Shown here one piece after another: positions 52,194-60,377 of a stretch of DNA of 64,000 bases. The stretch is taken from positions 1 through 64,000 of the forward strand of contig NZ_CASFQD010000057.1 in NCBI RefSeq assembly GCF_949296715.1, in the 5' to 3' direction. The translations under genes and the position numbers were made by a program. Each line of letters starts with the position of its first letter. Within the stretch, counting starts at the first letter, position 1. The notes under the pieces are model-generated. The model was not told the origin of the DNA, ran no database searches, and saw nothing but the letters and a program-made list of their open reading frames with translations. Source of the stretch: an uncultured Alistipes sp. GTDB lineage: Bacteria; Bacteroidota; Bacteroidia; Bacteroidales; Rikenellaceae.

Positions 52194-53270
52194 TTACTTC
52201 CCGACGGAGATCATCTCGACGGGCTGCTGCTGCACGTGGTCGAGCGGGTGCGACTGGTAGCCGACACTCCCGAAGTCGATCGTCGAGAGGTCGATGCAGC
52301 GGATCGTGTTGTTGTAGGCCGTCTTGTAGTAGACGCGGCGATGGGTCAGGTCGATGGCCGAGGTCCACTGCGTGGCGCTCGGGATGTCGGGGCTCTGACC
52401 CTCGGTGTGGTCGATGCCGATGGGAATGTCGAAGTTGTTGAGCAGGTGGAAACACTCCTGCACCGTCTCGAAGGCCGTGGCGCGCTGCGGGGCCGTGGCG
52501 CGGTAGAAGGCCGCCCGCACGAAGCGCGACGGCGGCGTCGCGTCGCCCGGCAGACCGAGGAATCCCGAGTTGGCACCCGTGGGGCGCAGCGTCAGATCGC
52601 CCAGCTGCCGGTTCGGGGCGCTGCCCGAGTGGAGGTTGATGTAGTTGTTCAGGTTCGTGAGCTGCCACGGAAAGCCGGGAGCGTTGGTCAGCACGCCCAC
52701 CTCGTTCTCGTAGAAGTGGGGCACGCCGTCGACAATCTCCAGCACGACCTGCCGGCCCGAAGGCTCGCCGATGCGCCAGTGCACGACCGAACCGGGATAG
52801 AGCCCGACAACGCGCACCTTGGCCAGCCCGGCCTTCGCCTCGTCGATCGTGGCGAACTGCGAGAGCATCCAGGCGGCCAGCTGCAGGTCGACGACCGTGC
52901 GGCTGTTCCGTGCGGCGTCGTAGGCTTCGTAGCCACCGTACTGCGGGAAGAAGAAGAGCCCGGCCGAGAGCCCCGCCTCGTTGATTCCCTCGGCGATGAA
53001 CTCCTTCTGCACGACGGCGAGCCCCACGACGCCGTAGCGGGCCGTGAAGGACAAACCGTCGGCCTGACCGCCCGGAACGAGGGCGCGCAGCTGCTGCCCG
53101 CGCGGGATGATGACGTATTCGCTTTCGAGGGCGCTGTTGGCCCATTCGATGGTGCGCGACTGCACGTAGCTGCCGTCTTTGGCCGTCAGGGCGATGCCTG
53201 TGCAGGCGAGAGCCGGCACGATGCCGCCGCAAAGCACGGTCGACATCCATGTGAGAAGATGTTTTTTCAT
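52194..53270 (-). CDS. Choloylglycine hydrolase-family Ntn hydrolase
   Basis: A 358-residue secreted amidase of the family that holds bile salt hydrolases and penicillin V acylases. The signal peptide ends ALA-C, so cleavage exposes the nucleophile C23 (CTGIALTAKDG). R39 is present in SRTIEW, but the following acidic residue is E42 where characterised bile salt hydrolases have Asp. LTNAPGFPWQLTNLNNYINL carries the conserved Asn. Substrate (bile salt, penicillin V or an acyl-homoserine lactone) cannot be chosen from the sequence. Confidence 0.85.
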   Translation of the reverse strand: MKKHLLTWMSTVLCGGIVPALACTGIALTAKDGSYVQSRTIEWANSALESEYVIIPRGQQLRALVPGGQADGLSFTARYGVVGLAVVQKEFIAEGINEAGLSAGLFFFPQYGGYEAYDAARNSRTVVDLQLAAWMLSQFATIDEAKAGLAKVRVVGLYPGSVVHWRIGEPSGRQVVLEIVDGVPHFYENEVGVLTNAPGFPWQLTNLNNYINLHSGSAPNRQLGDLTLRPTGANSGFLGLPGDATPPSRFVRAAFYRATAPQRATAFETVQECFHLLNNFDIPIGIDHTEGQSPDIPSATQWTSAIDLTHRRVYYKTAYNNTIRCIDLSTIDFGSVGYQSHPLDHVQQQPVEMISVGK

Positions 53271-53387
53271 GATTGTTTGCTGTTTTGTCCGATATTTGCC
53301 GTACCCAAATTTCGTGCAAATATTCGGAAAAAGCAACAGCCGGAGTGACTGTATGGCTGCGGCATGCGTTTTTTGCACCGACTTTGT

Positions 53388-53395
53388 TATCTTTG
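53388..53395 (+). promoter_or_regulatory. -7 box for the amino-acid symporter
   Basis: TATCTTTG, an exact match, 19 bp before ATG 53415. Confidence 0.6.
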
Positions 53396-53414
53396 TCAGG
53401 CAAACGTTACGGAG

Positions 53415-54812
53415 ATGGAGACGCTTTATCAATGGCTCGGAACGGTCAACGACCTGTTGTGGTCGTATCTGCTGGTGGCGGCGCTGCTCGGCTGCGCCCT
53501 GTGGTTCACCTTTGCCACGCGCGGCGTGCAGTTCCGCATGCTGGGCGAGATGCTGCGCGTGCTGGGCGAGTCGGCCGGCAGCGGCCCCCGCGGCGAGCGG
53601 CACGTCTCCTCGTTTCAGGCCTTCGCCGTGTCGCTGGCCAGCCGCGTCGGCACGGGCAATCTGGCCGGTGTGGCCACGGCAATCGTCGTCGGAGGCCCCG
53701 GGGCGGTCTTCTGGATGTGGGTCATCGCCCTGCTCGGGGCCTCGAGCGCCTTCATCGAGTCGACGCTCGCCCAGCTCTACAAGCGGCGCGGCCACGACTC
53801 CTTCGTCGGCGGGCCGGCCTACTACATGGAACGCGGGCTGGGCCGCCGCTGGATGGGCGTGCTCTTCGCCGTGCTGATCTCCGTGACCTTCGGCTTCGCC
53901 TTCAACTCCGTGCAGAGCAATACGATCTGTGCGGCCTGGGAGGGGGCTTTCGGTGTGGACCACCGCTGGATGGGCGTCGGGCTCACGGTGCTGACGCTCG
54001 GCGTGATCTTCGGCGGCATCCACCGCATCGCACGCGTCAGCAGCCTTGTCGTCCCCGTCATGGCGCTGGGGTACATCGCGCTGGCGCTGGGCATCGTGCT
54101 CTTCAACCTCGGGCGGCTGCCCGAGGTGCTCGAACTCATCGTCGCCAATGCCTTCGGCTGGGAACAGGCCTTCGGCGGCACGGTCGGCGCGGCGCTGATG
54201 CAGGGCATCAAGCGGGGACTGTTCAGCAACGAGGCCGGCATGGGCTCGGCGCCGAACGTCGCCGCCACGGCGCATGTCTCGCACCCCGTAAAGCAGGGGC
54301 TGATCCAGGCCCTCGGGGTCTTCACCGACACGCTGCTCATCTGCACCTGCACGGCCTTCATCATCCTCTTCGGCGGCGTGCCCGACGCCTCGCTCAACGG
54401 CATCCAGCTCACGCAGGCGGCGCTGGTCAGCGAGGTAGGGCCCCTGGGCGGGCTCTTCGTCGCCGTGGCGATCTTCCTCTTCGCCTTCTCGTCGATTATC
54501 GGCAACTACTACTACGGCGAGGCCAACATCCGCTTCATCACGCGGCGGCGCGGCGTGCTGACGGCCTACCGGCTGCTGGTCGGGGGCATGGTGCTCTTCG
54601 GGTCGTTTGCGGCCCTCGACCTGGCGTGGAGCCTTGCCGACGTGACGATGGCCCTGATGACGCTCTGCAACCTCGTGGCCATCGTCCTGCTGGGGCGTCA
54701 GGCGCTGTGGCTGCTGGCCGACTACCGGGCCCAGCGGCGGCAGGGTGTCAAAAATCCGGTCTTCACCAAAGACCGGATTCCGGCGCTGCGTGACAAGGCG
54801 GAATGCTGGTAG
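53415..54812 (+). CDS. Alanine/glycine:sodium symporter (AGCS family)
   Basis: Sodium-coupled uptake of alanine or glycine. The 465-residue protein has about 10-11 membrane segments and the AGCS signature: FAVSLASRVGTGNLAGVATAIVVGGPGAVFWMW, FIESTLAQLYK and FSNEAGMGSAPNVAATAHVSHPVKQGL. The start is ATG 53415. The tail (FTKDRIPALRDKAECW) is followed by an AT-rich patch. Confidence 0.93.
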   Translation: METLYQWLGTVNDLLWSYLLVAALLGCALWFTFATRGVQFRMLGEMLRVLGESAGSGPRGERHVSSFQAFAVSLASRVGTGNLAGVATAIVVGGPGAVFWMWVIALLGASSAFIESTLAQLYKRRGHDSFVGGPAYYMERGLGRRWMGVLFAVLISVTFGFAFNSVQSNTICAAWEGAFGVDHRWMGVGLTVLTLGVIFGGIHRIARVSSLVVPVMALGYIALALGIVLFNLGRLPEVLELIVANAFGWEQAFGGTVGAALMQGIKRGLFSNEAGMGSAPNVAATAHVSHPVKQGLIQALGVFTDTLLICTCTAFIILFGGVPDASLNGIQLTQAALVSEVGPLGGLFVAVAIFLFAFSSIIGNYYYGEANIRFITRRRGVLTAYRLLVGGMVLFGSFAALDLAWSLADVTMALMTLCNLVAIVLLGRQALWLLADYRAQRRQGVKNPVFTKDRIPALRDKAECW

Positions 54813-54851
54813 TCCGTCCTGGCTCTACGTCTCTTTTCTACTTTGGTATTA

Positions 54852-55080
54852 TCAAAGGGAATTCCTATTTGTTAGCCCTTTGCGAGTATTTATAACATTC
54901 TTTATCACCAATATAGCGCCAATTAAAATAAAAGGGATACTCAATAATTGCCCCATGTTGAAAGATAGTGAATCTTCGAACCCTTTTTGATTTTCTTTGG
55001 TGTATTCCAAAAGAAAGCGCATGAAAAATATGCCAATTCAGGGAATTATTGCCCCGACTATAGCCGTTATATATAAATAA
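54852..55080 (-). pseudogene. lgt: AT-rich remnant of a prolipoprotein diacylglyceryl transferase (lgt)
   Basis: On the minus strand, from about 55080 to a TGA at 54852-54854, the frame reads the C-terminus of Lgt: [11 protein letters not shown], then [18 protein letters not shown], ending LTNRNSL. An in-frame TGA (complement of 55038-55040) interrupts it upstream, and the rest of the gene is missing. A full-length Lgt is about 270 residues, so only the last fifth remains. The segment is strikingly AT-rich compared with the flanks, suggesting acquired or decaying DNA. It lies alone between the symporter and the DUF2721 gene. Confidence 0.75.
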
Positions 55081-55124
55081 TTATTTCTGTCACAGCCCTG
55101 TTTGTCGGAGTTTTCGCTTTTGCG

Positions 55125-55132
55125 TATCTTTG
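55125..55132 (+). promoter_or_regulatory. -7 box for the DUF2721 gene (with TTTG at 55101-55104)
   Basis: TATCTTTG is an exact match 24 bp before the ATG; TTTG 20 bp further upstream fits the -33 element. Confidence 0.65.
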
Positions 55133-55156
55133 CGGCGTGAATCAAAAATCCGAAAC

Positions 55157-55549
55157 ATGGAAGAATTGACCCTGACGACCCCGGCCCTGCTCTTTTCGGC
55201 CGTATCGCTGATCCTGCTCGCCTACACCAACCGTTTCCTCTCCTATGCGCAGCTCGTGCGCACGCTCAAGGAGCAGCACCTCCAGCACCCCTCGAAGGTG
55301 ACCCGTGCGCAGATCGACAACCTGCGCCGCCGCCTGCACCTCACGCGCACGATGCAGATTCTCGGCGTCACGAGCCTCTTCCTGTGCGTCGTGACGATGT
55401 TCCTGATCTATGTCGGATTCATGCACACCTCCGCCTGGGTCTTCGGTGCGGCGCTGCTGCTGCTGATCGCCTCGCTCGGCGTCTCGATCCGCGAAATCCA
55501 GATTTCGGTCCGGGCTCTCGACATCCACCTGCGCGACATGGAGCGCTGA
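55157..55549 (+). CDS. DUF2721 membrane protein
   Basis: A 130-residue protein of the DUF2721 type. One N-terminal membrane segment (about 9-26) and two C-terminal ones (about 73-92 and 96-113) flank a basic cytoplasmic helix (QIDNLRRRLHLTRTM). The tail VRALDIHLRDME is conserved. The function is unknown. The start is ATG 55157, placed by the promoter. Confidence 0.82.
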   Translation: MEELTLTTPALLFSAVSLILLAYTNRFLSYAQLVRTLKEQHLQHPSKVTRAQIDNLRRRLHLTRTMQILGVTSLFLCVVTMFLIYVGFMHTSAWVFGAALLLLIASLGVSIREIQISVRALDIHLRDMER

Positions 55550-55656
55550 AAAACGAAGATGCCGCGACGTCGCGTCGCTGCATCTCCCACTAACCCGTTT
55601 ATGTAACCTAAAACCAACTTGCGGGAGGGGCGTTCCCTGACCCGCGCTGCAAAGAT

Positions 55657-55691
55657 ACGGGGCCGCCATTGCATTGCGATGACGGCCCCGT
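55657..55691. terminator. Hairpin terminator between DUF2721 and the phosphate transporter
   Basis: Stem ACGGGGCCG/CGGCCCCGT (9 bp) with a long loop, followed on the plus strand by TTTCGTTT. It lies between convergent genes. Confidence 0.6.
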
Positions 55692-55712
55692 TTCGTTTGC
55701 GTTACGTTTTGT

Positions 55713-57947
55713 CTATCCGGCAGCCTGCTGCTTGTGTTCGAGGAAGTAGGTCTGCGACTTGAGCAGGTTGCGCGCCTGGAGCACCATCGTCTTCGTCTCG
55801 TTGAGGATCGTCAGGTAGAGGACGCTGGCCCGCGTGCTGGTCGCCGGGTCGTCGTGGATGCGGCGCAGCTGGCTCTTGATCGCCTCGACGATCGTCTCGA
55901 AGAGCCGGTCGCGCATCTCGAGCACCACCTCCAGCTCCGAGAAGTCCTTGGTCGCGAGCATGCCGTTGATCTTGACGAAGATGGCCTCCACCTGGTCGTT
56001 CACGCGCATCAGGTCGACGATCTGCTCCTTCGACAGCCCCTCGTGGTTGTTGTCGATGTGTTCGTAGGCCGGCCGCGTGATGTGGATCAGCGCCTTGGTC
56101 ACCTCCGAGAGGTAGTCGACCACCTGCACGTAGAAGTGCCCCGTGTCGATGTCGCAGCGCTGCAGGCGGCGCAGCGTCGGCATGATGCCGTACTTGCGGG
56201 TGCGGGCCTCCCCGAAGAGGCGGTCCGACGACTGCACCATCTCGCGGAGCACCTTGCGGTTCTCCTTGAAGACCGCCACGAGCGTGCGGTTGTAGATGCG
56301 CGTCACCTCCTGCATCGTTGCGCAGACCTCGCCGATGCAGGCGCAGAGCACCTCGTCGGGGGTCTCGGCCCCTTCGAGCGGCTCGCGGGCGGCGGCCTCC
56401 TGCTTCAGTTCGGGCGTCTTGCGGTGGCTGCGCACGAGCAGCCAGGCGCAGAAGGCCGTGAGGGCCACGGCGGCGATCCAGCCGCCCCAGAGCAGCAGGG
56501 CCGTGACGCCGAGGGCGATGACGAAGCCGCCCAGGGCCGTGACGAACCAGCCCGAGATGACGGCCATGACGCCCGTGATGCGGTATACGGCGCTTTCACG
56601 CCCCCACGAACGGTCGGCGAGCGACGAGCCCATCGCCACCATGAAGACGACGTAGGTCGTCGACAGGGGCAGCTGGTAGGAGGTGCCGATGGCGATGAGG
56701 ATCGAGGCCGCGGAGAGGTTCACCACGGCGCGGATCATGTCGTACTGCGCGGCCGAGCGCTCCTCGACGGGCAGCGGCTCGAAGCGGCGGTCGATGGCCC
56801 GCTGCACGCGTGCCGGAACGAGTCCCGACCAGAGGTGGTTGGCCATGAGCGTCAGCCGCACGAGGCCGCGCGAGATCATCGTCGAGCCGAAGCGCTCCTC
56901 CTCCTCGTGCTGCGAGGCGAGCGAGAGCTCGGTCTCGGCCACGTGCTGCGACTTCTTCGAGAAGAAGAGCGTCAGCACCATGATCAGGCCCGAGAGCCCG
57001 AGCAGCAGGAAGTCGGCGCGGGCGGGCTGGGCGAGTCCGTCCATCATGATCGATTCGGAGCCGGCCTCACGGGCGATCTGCCAGGCGTCGTAGCCGGCCA
57101 GCGGCACGCCGATGAAGTTCACCAGGTCGTTGCCCGCAAAGGCGAGGGCCAGGGCGAAGGTGCCCGAGAGGATCGTGATGCGCATGATGTTCAGATGCAG
57201 GCGCTGGAAGATCCACAGCACGAGCGAGGCGACGACCCAGAAGCAGAAGAGCGTCAGCAGGACGTGCTCGCCGACATACTCCGTGATCGACGCGGGGATG
57301 AGTCCCGAGCTCTTCAGCCCTTTGAAGAGGGCGAAGTAGAGGATGCCGGCCAGCGAGATGCCGCACCAGACGGAGCCCCAGCGGCGGAAGGCCGCGGCGT
57401 AGCGGAACGAGAAGATGAGCCGCGAGATGTACATGAAGAGCAGTCCGGCGAAGAAGGCCAGCGCCACCGAGACGAGGATCGCCGCGATGATGACCATCGC
57501 CTTGCCCGTGTTGATGAACTGCGAGAGGTCCTGCAGCGTGAAGGCCGGGTCGTCGGCGATGCGGAAGAGCGCGGCGGCGACGGCGGCGCCCAGCAGGCCG
57601 AAGACCATCGACACGGTGGTCGAGGTGGGCAGTCCGAGCGTGTTGTAGAGGTCGAGCAGCAGGACGTTGCCGAGCATCATGCCCAGAAAGAGCATCATGA
57701 TCTGCGGGAAGGAGAACTGCGCGGGGTAGAAGACGCCGTTGCGGGCCACCTCCATCATGCCGCTCGAGGTGAACGTGCCGACGAGGATGCCGGCCGCGGC
57801 AACCCAGAGGATGACCTTGCGCGGCGCGACCTTCGAGCCGATGGCCGAATTGAGGAAGTTGATGGCGTCGTTGGCGACGCCCACGACGATGCCCATGACG
57901 GCCAGCAGGCCGAGGACAACGACGATGAAGATGAAAATCGGAGACAT
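55713..57947 (-). CDS. pit: PiT-family inorganic phosphate transporter with a PhoU-like tail
   Basis: A 744-residue low-affinity phosphate permease. The membrane part carries two PHO4 signatures: GVANDAINFLNSAIGSKVAPRKVILW at the N-terminus and GNDLVNFIGVPLAG in the middle. A C-terminal cytoplasmic region (about 530-740) is helical and PhoU-like. It is about 200 residues longer than E. coli PitA because of this tail, which may gate transport. It is the last gene of the phoB-phoR-pit run. Eleven-bp repeats lie about 44-76 bp upstream. Confidence 0.9.
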   Translation of the reverse strand: MSPIFIFIVVVLGLLAVMGIVVGVANDAINFLNSAIGSKVAPRKVILWVAAAGILVGTFTSSGMMEVARNGVFYPAQFSFPQIMMLFLGMMLGNVLLLDLYNTLGLPTSTTVSMVFGLLGAAVAAALFRIADDPAFTLQDLSQFINTGKAMVIIAAILVSVALAFFAGLLFMYISRLIFSFRYAAAFRRWGSVWCGISLAGILYFALFKGLKSSGLIPASITEYVGEHVLLTLFCFWVVASLVLWIFQRLHLNIMRITILSGTFALALAFAGNDLVNFIGVPLAGYDAWQIAREAGSESIMMDGLAQPARADFLLLGLSGLIMVLTLFFSKKSQHVAETELSLASQHEEEERFGSTMISRGLVRLTLMANHLWSGLVPARVQRAIDRRFEPLPVEERSAAQYDMIRAVVNLSAASILIAIGTSYQLPLSTTYVVFMVAMGSSLADRSWGRESAVYRITGVMAVISGWFVTALGGFVIALGVTALLLWGGWIAAVALTAFCAWLLVRSHRKTPELKQEAAAREPLEGAETPDEVLCACIGEVCATMQEVTRIYNRTLVAVFKENRKVLREMVQSSDRLFGEARTRKYGIMPTLRRLQRCDIDTGHFYVQVVDYLSEVTKALIHITRPAYEHIDNNHEGLSKEQIVDLMRVNDQVEAIFVKINGMLATKDFSELEVVLEMRDRLFETIVEAIKSQLRRIHDDPATSTRASVLYLTILNETKTMVLQARNLLKSQTYFLEHKQQAAG

Positions 57948-57990
57948 GGGTTTGTATCGGTTGTTTTCTGGTACAAAGGTCTGAAACGGA

Positions 57991-58023
57991 TGTTACAAAA
58001 CCGTTACGGAACCGTTGCGCGAC
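57991..58023. promoter_or_regulatory. Candidate Pho-box-like 11-bp direct repeats upstream of pit
   Basis: Plus-strand reading shows three 11-mers in phase: TGTTACAAAAC, CGTTACGGAAC, CGTTGCGCGAC. The GTTAC core recurs every 11 bp, the spacing expected of tandem PhoB binding sites. They overlap the end of phoR and lie 44-76 bp upstream of the pit ATG. Recognition by PhoB is inferred. Confidence 0.4.
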
Positions 58024-59477
58024 GATGAATGTTTGCGCAGCGTGAAGCGGAATTCCAGTCCTCCCTCGCGGCGGTTGCGCACCGAGATCGTGCCGCCGTG
58101 GATCGCCACGGCGTTGCGGACGATGGCCAGCCCGAGCCCCGTGCCGCCCAGCTTGCGCGAGCGACCCTTGTCGATGCGGTAGAAGCGTTCGAACAGATGG
58201 GGCAGGTGCTCCTCGTCGACGCCGATGCCGTTGTCGGCGAAGAGGATCGTGCACTCCCGGTCGTTGTCGTCCTCCAGGCGGATGAAGATGTCGCGCCCGC
58301 CCGAGTAGGCCGCGGCGTTGTCCGCGAGGTTGCGGAAGACGGAGCCCAGCAGCGAGGGGCTCCCCTCGACCGTCACGCGGTGCGGGAAGTCGACGTGGAC
58401 GCGCAGCCGCTGTTCGGCGGGCCGCAGCTCCATGTCGGCCGCGACGTCGGCGATCAGGTCGTTCAGCACGACGGGCTCGCGGCGGATCAGCTCGCTGCCC
58501 TCGTCCATGCGCGTGATGGTCCCCACGTCCGCCAGCAGGCGGCGCAGCCGCTCGGCCTGCGCGGCGCTCTTTTCGAGAAAGTCCGTGCGGCGCGCGGCGT
58601 CGAGCCCCGGGTTGGCGAGCAGCGTCTCCAGGTAGCCGCGGATCGCCGCCACGGGGGTCTTCAGCTCGTGGTTGATGTTGTTGGTCAGCTGTTTCTTGAT
58701 GCGGATCTTCTCCTGCTCCTCGTGCAGCGCCAGGGCGTGCTCGCGGTCGCGGTCGGCGGCCGTCTGCTGCAGCGTGGCGTAGAGGCGCACGATGTGGTTC
58801 GAGATGTCGCCCAGCTCGTCGTGCGGGAAGGTCTCCTCGACGTCGATCTGTTCGCCGCGCTCGGCCCGTTCGGCAAATTCGTTCAGGCGCGTGATGTTGT
58901 GGCCGAGGCGCCGCGTGGCGAAGTAGGCCGCGATGCTCATCAGCAGCGTGATGGCCAGCATGAACCAGAGGAACTCGCGGTCGGCGGCGAGCACCTCGCG
59001 CAGCGTCACCGAATAGGGCACGGCCGAGCGGACGATGCAGCGCTCGCCGCGCATGGCCGAGTAGAAGTAGTTGCGGTCGGTGCTTGCCGAGTGGCGGCGG
59101 ATCGTGTAGCCGGTGCCGCGGGCCAGCGCTCCGGCGATTTCGGGGCGGTCGAGGTGGTTGGCGGCCGTGAGCGTGTCGAGCGACGTGTCGAAGAGCACGC
59201 GGCCCGAGAGGTCGATGAGCGTGACGCGCAGGTCGCCGAAGGGTTCGTTGCCGCGGGCGATGAACGTCGCCGGGGCGATGCCTTCGTCGAGGGCGTCGAG
59301 CATCCGGAGGTTGAAGAGCTGCAGCCGGGCGTCGAGCCGCTCGGCCTTGAAGTGCCTTTCGCGGCCGTACTGGAAGAGGATGAAGCAGGCGGTCAGCACC
59401 CACGAGAAGGTGACGAGCAGCAGGAAGAGCCGCCGGTGGTAGGAGAGCCTACTCCTCAAAGCCGTAGCCATAGCCAA
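57993..59477 (-). CDS. phoR: PhoR-like sensor histidine kinase
   Basis: A 494-residue membrane kinase. Two membrane segments (about 15-35 and 168-188) flank a periplasmic sensor of about 130 residues. A HAMP-like segment is followed by the HisKA helix NINHELKTPVAAIRGYL (H270) and an HATPase domain (NLADNAAAYSGGRD, FADNGIGV, KLGGTGLGLAIVRN). It sits between the PhoB-like regulator and pit. Its ATG at 59477 overlaps the regulator by 29 bp; a TTG at 59459 is an alternative start. The name is by context and similarity. Confidence 0.85.
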   Translation of the reverse strand: MAMATALRSRLSYHRRLFLLLVTFSWVLTACFILFQYGRERHFKAERLDARLQLFNLRMLDALDEGIAPATFIARGNEPFGDLRVTLIDLSGRVLFDTSLDTLTAANHLDRPEIAGALARGTGYTIRRHSASTDRNYFYSAMRGERCIVRSAVPYSVTLREVLAADREFLWFMLAITLLMSIAAYFATRRLGHNITRLNEFAERAERGEQIDVEETFPHDELGDISNHIVRLYATLQQTAADRDREHALALHEEQEKIRIKKQLTNNINHELKTPVAAIRGYLETLLANPGLDAARRTDFLEKSAAQAERLRRLLADVGTITRMDEGSELIRREPVVLNDLIADVAADMELRPAEQRLRVHVDFPHRVTVEGSPSLLGSVFRNLADNAAAYSGGRDIFIRLEDDNDRECTILFADNGIGVDEEHLPHLFERFYRIDKGRSRKLGGTGLGLAIVRNAVAIHGGTISVRNRREGGLEFRFTLRKHSSSRNGSVTVL

Positions 59478-60129
59478 GCCGTGTGACGATGTGTTCGCCG
59501 TAGGGTCCGATCTTGCGGCGCAGGCGTGTGATGTTGACGTCGATGGTACGGTCCAGGACGATCACCTCGTCGCTCCACACGCGGTGAAGAATCTCCTCGC
59601 GCGAGAAGATCGTGCCGCGGTGCGCGAGCAGCAGGGCCAGGATTTCGAACTCCTTTTTGGTCAGTGCGAGCGGCTCGCCGTCGAGCGTGCAGCGCTTGCT
59701 GCGCAGGTCGAGCGCGAGGCCCTCGAACGCCACGGTCTCCTCCTCTTCGTGCGCTCCGGCCGTGCGGCGCAGGACGCTGCGCACGCGGGCCAGCACCTCG
59801 CGGATCGAGAAGGGCTTGGCGATGTAGTCGTCGGCCCCGAGGTTGAGCCCCGCCACGGTGTCGTCCTCGGTATCCTTCGCCGTGCAGAAGATCACGGGGA
59901 CCTTCGCCGTCTCGGGCTTCGACTTGAGGAGCTGCGCCATGCGGAAGCCGCTCATCTCGCCCATCATGACGTCGAGCAGAAGGAGCGAATAGCGTTCGGG
60001 GTGCATCTCGAGCGCCTGTTCGGCGCTGTAGGCCACGTCGACCTCGTATCCCTCGACCTCGAGGTTGAACTGCAGGATTTCGCACAGCGACTTCTCGTCG
60101 TCGACGACCAGAATCTTGTATTTTGCCAT
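59449..60129 (-). CDS. phoB: PhoB-like response regulator (OmpR family)
   Basis: A 226-residue regulator. The receiver domain has D10/D11, phosphoacceptor D53 in LLLLDVMMGEMSG and the YIAKPFS lysine. The winged-helix DNA-binding domain (about 130-224) ends LDRTIDVNITRLRRKIGPYGEHIVTRLGYGYGFEE. The order phoB-phoR-pit and the family type support phosphate control. An exact -7 box lies 22 bp upstream of the start; GTTAC-type repeats lie further upstream (60171-60215). Confidence 0.88.
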   Translation of the reverse strand: MAKYKILVVDDEKSLCEILQFNLEVEGYEVDVAYSAEQALEMHPERYSLLLLDVMMGEMSGFRMAQLLKSKPETAKVPVIFCTAKDTEDDTVAGLNLGADDYIAKPFSIREVLARVRSVLRRTAGAHEEEETVAFEGLALDLRSKRCTLDGEPLALTKKEFEILALLLAHRGTIFSREEILHRVWSDEVIVLDRTIDVNITRLRRKIGPYGEHIVTRLGYGYGFEE

Positions 60130-60151
60130 AGCTTCGGGTTTGAATCCGGAC

Positions 60152-60159
60152 CAAAAGTA
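60152..60159 (-). promoter_or_regulatory. -7 box for phoB
   Basis: Minus strand TACTTTTG, an exact match, 22 bp before the start codon at 60129. Confidence 0.65.
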
Positions 60160-60377
60160 CGCAAGAATCCCGATTGTTACACGTCCGGCGCAAGGAATTA
60201 ACCGAAATGTAACATGCACCGCCCGCCGGGGTCGCTCCCGGGGCCGTTTCCGCATCGCGGCATCCGGGCCGCCGCCCCGCGCAGCGGCAGCCGGGGCTGT
60301 CACCTGCCCGCTGCCGTGTCCGGCCCCGTTGTCGGTCGATCCTTCCGGATGCTCCTCCGCGGGTCGCCTGCCCGGAT

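Larger units (their letters stand above)
54813..55156. other. AT-rich intergenic region between the symporter and DUF2721 genes
   Basis: A 344-bp gap. It contains the lgt remnant (54852-55080) and the DUF2721 promoter at its right end; nothing else was recognised. Confidence 0.8.
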
